From Chromera velia (taxonomy: Eukaryota; Sar; Chromeraceae): a DNA stretch of 64,000 nt. A program made the position numbers and the translations under genes. Positions 41,231-50,922 of the stretch are shown piece after piece. A model generated the notes under the pieces. It saw nothing but the letters and a program-made list of their open reading frames with translations. It searched no databases and was not told where the DNA came from. Every line of letters begins with the position of its first letter. Position 1 is the stretch's first letter. The stretch spans positions 740-64,739 of the forward strand of contig JAHBMJ010004736.1 in NCBI GenBank assembly GCA_018398765.1, in the 5' to 3' direction.

Positions 41231-42073
41231 CTGTGTTCCTAGGCGACGCACAGTGATAAGAAAAAAAAGAAAAAAAAAATCTCGAGAAGTCTAATCTTTT
41301 TTATATTTTTTTTTATTATTTTATTGGAAGTGCCAAACATATAATAAAAACACCTCTAACTACAAAACCTACTTCTGCTAAGTTTGCTTAGACCTTCAAA
41401 GTTTGACTACCAGACTACCCTGTAGGTAGCCAGGATTTTGCGGGATTTTAGTCCAGGATTTTAGCGGATTTTGGCGGATTTTGCCCAGGATTCTGCTGGA
41501 CTCTTGACGTTAAAAATATAATCCCTACACCTAGGATTTTAGAATCTAAAATCCTGGAAAAAAGAAAAAATCTTAGCCTCTTCCTAGGATTTTACGGGAT
41601 TATACGGGATTTTACGGGATTATACGAGATTTTACGGGATTTTAAATAGATGAATAAAATTAAATTCAAAGATGAATCACACACTTCAAGACTGCACAGA
41701 AGGGATAACCGGCATCGATTGTGATTAACTTTTATTTCATTGTTTTTGTTTATGTTAAAATCCCGTAAAATCCCGTATAATCCCGTAAAATCCTAGGAAG
41801 AGGCTAGGATTTTAGCTTTCTTCCAGGATTTTAGATTCTAAAATCCTAGGTGTAGGGATTATATTTTTAACGTTAAGAGTCCAGCAGAATCCTGGGCAAA
41901 ATCCGCCTAAATCCGCTAAAATCCTGGCCAAAATCCCGTAAAATCCGCTAAAATCCTGGGCTAAAATCCCACAAAATCCTAGCTACCTGCAGGGATAAAA
42001 AAAAAAAAGAAAAAAACTTCTTGACATGTCTATTCTTTTTTTTTTTACCACTGTGCGTCGCCTAGCTGTGTTC
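41231..42073. mobile_element. Foldback (long inverted-repeat) transposable element with 8-bp TSD
   Basis: Element 41239-42065 (827 bp) is flanked by the direct repeat CTGTGTTC (41231-41238 and 42066-42073). Termini are perfectly inverted: CTAGGCGACGCACAGTG at the left and its complement at the right. The inverted arms extend about 300-400 bp each, the left arm with roughly 100 extra bases near 41290-41405, around a unique centre of about 105 bp (~41649-41753). Arms contain reiterated GGATTTTAGCGGATTTT and TACGGGATTATACGGGATTT words. No open reading frame, so it is non-autonomous. An 8-bp duplication suggests a hAT-like or related DDE transposase supplied in trans. Confidence 0.8.
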
Positions 42074-42525
42074 AAGAAACTTCAACTTCTTCAAGTCCAA
42101 CCCACTGCCACTGGCAAGTGCCGCTTAGCAAAAACATAAAAATCTTTAAAAATTATAGTGTATGAAACGTTGTTGTTTGATCCATAGACTTAAAAAAATA
42201 TTTGGACATTTTGAGTCGTGGAATGTTGCTAGGAATCTAGCTAGGAATGTTGTTATATTGTTGTAGGATGCAGATAAACTAAGATAAACATCATCTAAAA
42301 TTTCTAAAAATTTAGATTAAAAACAAATTAAGGTAGTGTTGTATGACGAACTTAACTCTTTTTAATTAGCGTGAAGCTCTCATCTTTTTTTGGACCTTTT
42401 TTTTAGCCTTTTCTATATATAGTATTTATTGCTAGATTTATTGATCATGATAATGAAGTAACTCTACGGGTAAGTGTAATTAAGTTTCAGATTCCGTAAG
42501 GCTGAATCCCAAGCAACTGGCAGGG
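42074..42525. other. AT-rich spacer between two inverted-repeat elements
   Basis: No gene or recognisable repeat. Confidence 0.5.
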
Positions 42526-42885
42526 CTAGTATATATGTTGTGAACCAACCTGAAGTCAGTCAATGAGCCGAGATGACAGAAAGCATGCGTGCATCAGCGT
42601 GAGTCCTTACGTGCGTTAAACAGCGAATGCGATTCAATTAGATGCATGTAAGTATTTTTCAGTCGATTGAAGCAAGCAATTCGCTACTTGACTTTAAACT
42701 GTCTTCACTGATCGATCTTCTACTTGCATGCTTCGATCAACTGAAAAGCATGTACTTGCATGCATCTAATTAAATCGCATTCACTGTTTAACGTACGCAA
42801 GGACTTACGCCGACGCATGCATACTTTCTGTCATCTCGGCTCATTGACTGACTTCAGGTTGGTTCACAACAATATATAACCCTAG
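42526..42885. mobile_element. 360-bp near-perfect palindrome (MITE-like)
   Basis: Left arm (42526-~42690) and right arm (~42722-42885) are inverted copies. The left reads TTGTGAACCAACCTGAAGTC, then AGTCAATGAGCCGAGATGAC; the right ends with the complements. CTAG occurs at both outer edges with TA-rich sequence next to it. No coding capacity. A target duplication could not be fixed because the borders are TA-rich. It lies about 450 bp from the foldback element but shares no obvious sequence with it. Confidence 0.65.
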
Positions 42886-43912
42886 ATGTAAACAACCCGG
42901 GGAACACATTCATGGGGCCAGGGCGGGAAGCGGGGAGGGGGGCTAGGGAGAGAATATGAGAGAGCCTCCAGGCGATTAAGCCCTAATACGAATCAAATCC
43001 AATCAATCTATACTACAATAGTACGATTCTATAAAGTCTAATCGACTTATTTTAGATTAATCGTCAATCTAGTATTCATCAACATGTGACATCAAATGAA
43101 CCTTCTTAACACATTTAATTAGCCAGCTTCCGAGTTAATGTTTTAAAACCCTATTATAATTACAGCCGTTACTACATATAAAACTCAATTAATTACCAGA
43201 TTAATTAATTATACAAATAATAGTAGATTAATATTAATTAATTTATTTAAAAGTTCCGCATATGTCACTAGATATGCCACTGTTAAGGTTTTTTTTTGCC
43301 AAAGCGCTGTTGATCTTGAAGGCGGCCTATAGCGCTACTACTATACGCTGCCTAGTACGCTGCGCTAGCCCCGCTAGCCTTCCCGGTATGTTGTATAAAA
43401 CATATCGTTCTAGATATCGTTGGAGTGCTTTCATCCAGGCCTTCTTCATTTGAGCTTTTTCTTGCACACACGGCGCGGCCTAAGCATTTGTATGTGCCGT
43501 GTTTCAACGCTTTGCACCATGCAGAAAAGACTGAGTGTGAAGAAAAAATGCAGACCAGCAGATAATACTTCTTCAGCAAACCGATACACACGTCGTATGA
43601 AAATTTCAAACGTAAGGCATTTCACGAGCGCCAAACTAGGCGCGAAAACAGGAGCCAACAGCAGAGGAGACAATAAATCGTATGCATGAATAAGGCTTTT
43701 ACATTCAATGCGTTCTACACCCTGAGAGTCGTGCTTTCTGCCCCCCCCCCGTCCGCTCCTCGACTGCAGGGTCGGGAGACCCGTTACTGCCTTCATGAAA
43801 GCACACACCGTGATGTCCTTGCATGCATCCTTGGATAAGGCGGTCCCTCGATCCAACTCAAGAAAAGAAAGATAGAAATTGCATTCTGTCGGTCAAACCC
43901 CAAGAGTTCAAG
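42886..43912. other. Intergenic stretch, no gene recognised
   Basis: Strongly AT-rich from about 43000 to 43260, mixed composition afterwards. Includes a short poly-C run near 43741. Open frames are short and featureless. Confidence 0.5.
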
Positions 43913-44668
43913 TTAGGGGAAAGGTAAGGGAAGAACAGAACGACCATCTTGTACCTCCCGCGTTCCGATGGCTTCAGCCTTATGCCTGTAGACACTCTCT
44001 CTAGGAGATAGACACGCATTCACACAGCATAAAGAGAGGAAGAAAATCCAAAAAGGCGCAGACTCAATGCTGATTCTCTCGTGGCGTCGCTTGAACTGGA
44101 CTCGCAGTGCGACTGGAATGCGCGCGCTGGATCTTTGACGCATTCGAAACAGATAGAAAAGGCGGAAAAGGGCATTCGTGCTTTGAAAGAGATTGAAAAA
44201 ACAAAATGTCAAGAGACTGAGTACGAGGCGGTAATTGCCACAAAATAGAAGAATCTGCACATGCATCGATAAAAAAAACTGGCCGAATCAGAGCTGCAGC
44301 AGTCAAACAACCCCTTTTGCTGACAGTCTCCAAAAAAACTTACCCTGCATGCCCAATCGGATGGACCAAACAGGACCCGTGTTTCGTACCGCAAGATAAG
44401 GGCAAGAAAGATCGACGCATACCCTCCCAAGGAAAAAGGAAACACATTCGGCTGGAACAGAACAAAGCAAAACGGCATGAAACGAGATCCGACTAGAGTA
44501 CGGACTTACGGGGTTCGACACATGCAGAAGACGCACCCACAGAACGGAAACAGCAAGACCTGACAGAAGGAAGTAAGAGAAGAGCCTACAAGAACAGAAA
44601 AGGATCGAGGCATCGTGAACAGATTCTACAGATTTGCAAGAGGCCTCAAATAGAGGTGTGAGGAACAT
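43913..44668 (-). CDS. Candidate small multi-pass membrane protein
   Basis: Three phase-0 exons join with good splice sites: 44668-44510 (donor GTAAGT), 44451-44344 (acceptor TTCCAG, donor AGG|GTAAGT) and 44254-43913; 202 residues. Each carries hydrophobic segments: FSYFLLSGLAVSVLWVRLL, FSLGGYASIFLALILRY, YRLVLSLLTFCFFNLF and FWIFFLSLCCVNACL, suggesting about four membrane spans. I do not recognise the family. The Met at 44668 is the first in this exon, but an upstream exon is possible. It lies only ~240 bp downstream of the Argonaute stop on the same strand. Support is exon chaining plus hydrophobicity, so it stays tentative. Confidence 0.4.
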
Positions 44669-44909
44669 CTCTGACACGAATGCAGCGCACGTACCAAAGG
44701 AGAGAGAGAAATCTGGTGTCAAATTCACAGAGGCAACAGCACCACCAGCAGCAGAGTCGAGAGAGACCTGTTCTCGACTCACACCTCCTCAACCATGTGG
44801 ACCAGATTGGCCTCTGACTGCTCGAACAACAAACACCTTCCAGCGGCAACAGGTGACGAGATGGTTTGAATCACCCCTTCACCAATACCCCCCCCCTTTT
44901 CCCACCCAG

Positions 44910-47900
44910 TCAGATGAAAAACGTCCTCCCGCACGTCCTCTGAGCAATACCGCCTTCAGTCGGAAATCCTTCAGGGCAGTTTCGGGGAATAGTTTTGACG
45001 AGAGTTGCATTGGCATGTTCTCTCGCGGCCCTTCTGAGAGTTGCGGTTGCCTCCTGCATCCTCTGTGGTCTCTGTCTCTTGCTCTCTTCCGTCTCTTTCC
45101 CGTCTGCCCCCATCTCAGGAGACAGAAATCCCCCCCCTGCCCCTGCAGGAAGGGGACCCATCCCCTTCTGTGCCCTGCGGAGCTTTTGAGCTTCGCTTCG
45201 CCAACCGAACCTCTCCAGCCAGAGGTGCTTGGTGGCTTTCTCTGCGAGCATGTCGGCGTAGAATGCAGGCACAGGGTATGAGATGGCCTTGCTGGTTCTC
45301 TGACTCAGGTGACAGAGATGGTAGATGAGCAGCTGGAGGTCCACCAGCCCGATGCGCTTGGAGGGGTCAGAGGCGGACAGGAGGGCGTCTTCTCTGATGA
45401 TGTACAGGGCTGGGTGGGCAGTACCGATGGTGCTCTTGTGAGAGCACAGCCAGAAGCTCTTGGTGTCGGGGGGAAGCATCAAATTCTCGACCTCACCGTC
45501 GAGAATCTGCGCGCAGACAGAATCAAATGAATAATCATGATAGGATGCGATTTTAAAATTCTGCAAACTTGCGACCATCTAGCGTCTGCATGCAGACAGA
45601 CCGGGGGCAGGGAGCAGCTTGCGCCTGCATCTCACACACGAGGTAGCCTCCGTCCGAACGAACAGTGCCCACTCTTAGTCAGGTGATTGTGGTCGCACAG
45701 GTTTCTGTCTTTCTTTGCAGTGAGCCAAAAGACAAAAACAATCGAAATACTTACTCATGCAGACATAGTCCATGTCTCTCTCCCTCCCTCCGTCACTGCC
45801 TCCCTCCCCCCCGCGGTCTCCCTCCCACACATCTCCACTCACTCTGGAGTACATTCGACCAACCGTTCCAGGCTCAGGGTTCTGCACTCCCCCCTGAGGA
45901 TCTGTCCCGAAGGCCCTCAGGTCGTTCGGCTGGAACCCTCGGCCCCGTCGGGGTCCGCCCCTTCCTCCTCGGCCCCCCCTTACGCTCCCGGCCACGCTTC
46001 CCGGCCCTCTAGTGGAGGGTGGGCGGGATCCTCCAAGTACGGATCCTCTTTCCTCTTCTTCCCCCCCCCCTCGCTCGTCCTCCTCCTCTTCGGCATCTGC
46101 CAAAGGAACCCCTGTGAAGATCCTGGTGTTGTGACGCTTCTGCACGATCACGACTGTGAAGTACATGCCCTTCACGAACGTTTCGGGATTTTTCATTCCG
46201 AGCTTGGCGGCCTCTTCTCGGTACCAATCTTTGATCTGCACACAGCATTAGATAGTATAGATTGCGCGTGTTTTGCATCTCAACAACGTGACAGGCATCA
46301 GAATTTTTTGAAGAGTTCTTTTTCATTCACTTGTTGAGACAGAACATCGGTTATTTTACCAAGGCGATCAGGACGAACACAAAGGCATTGTAAGCACGGC
46401 GAAATTCAGCCATGCAGAGGGTAGCTTTTCAGTCAACTGACTCACTTGAGCGATTTCCGCATCGACCACCGATGTGATCTGCTCGTTGGAGACGCCGTCG
46501 CGCAGAATGATCACGTGACGGGGGGGCAGCTTCTGAGGGTCCGCCCCTCTCCACTCACGCCAGCTTTTCATGCAGACGTCAAACATCTCCTTGAACAGCG
46601 GGCCCTCAGCTGTTCCTATCTGTTCACATGCTGCAGACCTCCCGTATTCGTTGCACTGTGCTCTCACACAGTGCGCCCACTGGGAGACGAATTTGTCCAC
46701 AGAGCAGACCACGGCGGCAACGGAGGGCTGCACGAGGCTGGCCCCCCCCTTTGCGGAGGGATGGATAACGTCTGCACCGATGACGACTGCCTCGTTGTTC
46801 TCCGACCCGAACAGCTGCTGGATGAACTTCATGCCTTCTGAGATCGTGCGGTCCCCCCTCACGATCCAATTCGTACCTCACAAGATGGCGTTCACCTGAG
46901 CGGAGGGGTGAGGTAGATCATGAGTCGTAAAAGAAAAAAGACGGAAGTGGGAAGGCAGGAGTTGAAAGGAAGTCGTGATGCAAGACGCACTGGCATCTGG
47001 AGAGAGCGAATAAAAGCAAAGCGATGAACAAACGAAAACACAAGAATGCAGTCAGATTGTGGAGAGGGGGGACAGCTCTAGAGAAAATAAGGGCTCAGCT
47101 GACCTTCAGGCACACGTTCGAGATGTACTGGGAATTGTACCGCCCCTCACGATCGAATTTGAGGGCCTTGTTCAGCACCTGCATGCATGCAGAGAGAACG
47201 AATTCAATTGGAGTCGAAGAAGTGGAAGCTTGATGGATGACCAGGGCACGAAAAGCAAAAACAAAAACAAAAAAAGTGCGGGATCGAGGGATGAGACCAC
47301 AGAGAGGAATGACCGCAATTCCTAATGGATTGACAGTCAGCCTCCCACACTCATACACAACGTTGTAGCCGTGCAGACCCTCACCCTTTTCCCTCCCCGG
47401 TGCGAACAGAAGCACAAAAAAACAGCACCACACCCAACAGGCTCCACCTCACGCCCCCACAAACCAGACATTAGAAAGGGGAGGAGATGATGAACACTTC
47501 GTCAAATCACTAGCTGATTTGCCATGAGAGAGTTTCGCAATCTCACTGTAAAGCGAAGAGACGGACCATGAGGGAATTTCTGATTTTCGAGTCGAGACGG
47601 CGCTTGATCTGTGAGTACGGATAGTCATAGTCGGGGGGGATGAAACCGAAGAGGTAGGCAGGGGTTCCCTTCTGCACACGCAGAGGGACAGCAGTGAATA
47701 GGCAGAGTGAGAAAGCAGCCGAGGCAAAACAAGTAGCCTTCTCGGTCTCTTGCCTCAATACGTGACAATTAACAGTGAAACAGCTTTCATCTCTCTTCCT
47801 TTCATTCCCCCCCTCCTTCCCCTCCAAGTACCTCTTTCGAAAGGGCCTCAAACTTGCCCCAAATCTCCTCCTCCAGTGTCTTCAGGTACTGCACCCTCGA

Positions 47901-50274
47901 GTCTGCCTCTTCGTCGTTTGCGTACTCCTCTGTGCCCCGGTTGCGTCCGGCCCCCCCTCCTCCTCTGCCACCACCTCGCCCACCTCTTCCTCCTCTTCCT
48001 CCCCTGCCTCCCCCTCCACCCCTTCCCCCTCTCCCGCCCATGCCCCCTTGCTGCTGCTGCTGCTGGTGAGGACGGAAGTCGACTGAGAAAGTGAAGGCGG
48101 GTTTGGGTTCGAGCGAAATGCCAAACTCCTGCCAGGCTTTCTCGCGAAATGCGATCATGAACCCCTCAATGCTGGGCCTGCTCGCATCCTGAGAGAGGAG
48201 ACAGCGCTGGTCGAATGTCATCACACACCACGACAGTCGTTTCCGCTGCTGCGTCGGGAGAGACGGTTCTGCACACACGTTCTTGTCAGTCCTCCACTGG
48301 CCGTCTCTGATCTGCACACCCACTCCCCCCCCTGACGCTGCTGCTGCTGCTGCTGTGCCTGTGGAGGAACCCCAGACTGCTCCTTCCTCTCCATCTGGAT
48401 GGGGGGCACTGGCATCACCCTGCCCTCCACCCGGGTCATGGCAAATCCCACTGTAAGCCCGAAGTGTCCCAGGACGCTGTTGTCCTCCCCGTAGAGTTTC
48501 TTCACAACGTCCAGAATCTTCTGGCGACGTACCTGTAAGATCATTTCGAACAGGGAGACGGGAAGGGATGGAGAAGCGAGAAGTGGGAAAAAATGGTTTT
48601 CCTTCTTCAGTAAAGGAAAGCTCCAGACCCCCTCACGAAACGTCGAGCGCCTGCTGAAGATGTGCAGTGCAGTCCGAAGTGCGTAACACGCCCCAACCAG
48701 ATTCTCCCCGGGTGGCGACATTCGAAATTCCCATTCGTTTTGGGGGGGAGAAAAGATAGAGACAAACAATGCAACAAATGATGACGCACCGGCAGGAAAC
48801 ACACAAACACAGCTAGACATCAGTCGCCTAGACAGCCAGCAACACACAAACAAGTGAGAGAAAAAACCCACAGAAGGAGGGAATGCGGGAGACGCAGAGG
48901 ATGGTTTGACGCACGACTGCATAAGTCTCCGAAGGCAGCAAGGAAAGGTAGGAAGAGAAACAGAAACTCATACAGACAAAGAGGAGAACAGGAAATGCAA
49001 AGCCTACCTCAGGCACCACCAGCCCTTCCTGCTGAAGCGCCTCCTCCTCTTCCTTCGTTTTATCTCGGTCAGGAATCTGGAAGGGCTCCACTTCGAAGCA
49101 GCAGGAGAGGGGGATCATGGGTGTCAGCTGCCCGACCGCAGGGGCCTCCATCAAGGGATCGTCATCTGGCACCGGGCCTTCGGGTCTCTGCTCTCCTGTC
49201 AGCTCCCCCCTCTCCACCATTGACGCGAAGTGCTGAGAGACGGAGACTTCCTCACCCTCGTGGTTCAAAAAGAAGTGGGTGCCTGCATGATTAGAAGCAG
49301 ACAAGAGAGGTGTGCAGTTTCCATTGAGCGGTTGACAGGGCCTGCAGCTCACGTTGAAAGCGAAGTCAGCTTTATGCCACCTGGACCTATGCAGACGTAC
49401 ATACAGAGAATGATTCATATTAAAACGTGTGCTTGCACCCACCTGCACGCTTTCCGGGGTCGCACAGATGGAGACGGCCAAAGGTGTACTCCCTCCTCTT
49501 TCCCCTGCACCTCAAGTGCAGTCTCCTGACCATCGGATGGTTGTTGATCTTCTGTTCCTGTTCGAGCAGCGTCTGCTGATCTGCTTGTAAGATCAGAGGC
49601 CCCTGGAGGACAGTCCGCTCGAGAAATCCTCTGAGAGACATCCGGGGTTCGAACGCCAGACCCACACTCACGTTGACGCAGAGAGTCAACTGCGGCGTCT
49701 CCGTCCCTGCGCGTCCCGTCAATCCCACAGAAGCAGAGAATCTTCTCCAGCCGTACGTACCCAGAGGGAGGGCATCTGGGGGCATGTACTGATTGATGGG
49801 GAAGAGGAAGGACGGATCTTTGGGGAAGAAGAATCGGCCTCTCTGGAGGCAGTCCACGACAGCAGAGACATGGGGAGTATCTCTGCGCTTGAACAGGACT
49901 GCCCCCTTCAGGATGACGTTCACTGCATCGAGAATCGCCTCTTTATCTGCAGTAGAAGTGTCCCTTAAGAAGACTCGGTGAATGTCGAGCTCTTGGGGGG
50001 AAGAGAGCATCGTCACATCGTCACCGATTTCGATGATTGAACTGTCCACCTCACCCACCGAAATGATGAAAGAGTGACCATCAAAACCCGCAAGCAGGTC
50101 TGGCCTTCCTTTGATCTTCAAGAATCTTGCAAGCCTTTGCTCCTTGATCTTCTTGCTCCAGTCAGGCTGCTGAAAAATTACCTCATACCTGTAAAGTTTG
50201 AGGTCTGCAGAGGGCTGGATGGGAAAGTAATTGACCTCAAGCGGAACCCGTCTCCACGTCTCCGGATTGGCCAT
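44910..50274 (-). CDS. AGO: Argonaute (AGO-clade), possibly damaged copy
   Basis: Eight exons: 50274-49443, 49282-49008, 48532-47832, 47671-47567, 47178-47104, 46895-46446, 46235-45843, 45506-44910; ~1142 residues. RNA-silencing effector that binds a small guide RNA. Order: N domain (VNYFPIQPSADLKLYRYEVIF), linker (PLGTYGWRRFSASVGL), PAZ (GTHFFLNHEGEEVSVSQHF), MID (WCVMTFDQRC; YSQIKRRLD), PIWI (VVIGADVIHPSAKG, HVIILRDGVSNEQ, VVIVQKRHNTRIF, FWLCSHKSTIGTAHP). Slicer residues: D705, D796 and D1029 (FYAD, where animal AGO2 has His); the glutamate is probably E746 or E754. RGG-rich insertions sit in MID and in PIWI. Two defects: exon 3 is one base short of its frame, at a G8 run (plus-strand C8 at 48325-48332), and an in-frame TGA (46878-46880) replaces the first Gly of the LGG motif. 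Sequence error, pseudogenisation and recoding are all possible. Divergent from the LRR gene. Confidence 0.88.
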
Positions 50275-50922
50275 TCTGATTCTCTTGAACCTCCGTTTCG
50301 ATTCAAAGGGTCTCGATACATGCAGAAAGCGTTCACTGTTTTGGCAGCGACCTTGTCACATCCCCTAAGCACGTGTCTCCTCTGTAAGGCTTGTCCGACC
50401 TGCCAGAACTGATCGAATTTCAATGACCCCTAGCTGTCACTTGTCTCGAGACGGCTCATGCAGTATCATGCAGTCCCTTAAATTAATTAACTCGATCGGA
50501 ACTTCTCATCGCACGCGCGTTCGCACGGAGCTCCATGGCTGCAGGAGAGGCACGTACGTAATTCCTTGCCACAAAGCTGCGTGTGACCCTTTCAGACCCC
50601 GCGTCTCTGCGTCTCATGCATGCAGACTGAGTCTCCTTTCATCTCCTGTCAGATCGTTCGCAGCCGATTCGCAGGTCGAAAGGGCAGTCACTTCTGCCTG
50701 CTTGATCTACCTCAAAAACGTTTGACGCCCCCCGGAAGCCTCCTTAACTGCGTCCGAGCGCTTGATTTGACTGACTGCTGCATGCCTCTTTTCGACTGAC
50801 CTCAGGAACCATCGCGTTTCCTTTTTCGCACTGTCTGCAAACAAGGCATTTGTAGAGAGCGTGGACCCCTCTCGACCGTCTGCTCCAGTTGATTTTTCTC
50901 GAACCAGCAGCCACGTGCAGTG
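50275..50922. promoter_or_regulatory. Divergent intergenic region, Argonaute and LRR gene
   Basis: The 648 bp between two opposed start codons. It contains AATTAATTAACTCGATCGG near 50480 and CATGCATGCAGACTGAG near 50617. No TATA box recognised. Shared promoter role is inferred from geometry. Confidence 0.4.

Noticed and set aside
46878-46880. Selenocysteine codon in Argonaute
   Set aside because: The position is a conserved glycine, not a redox site, and no SECIS-like element was identified. A mutation or error is simpler.
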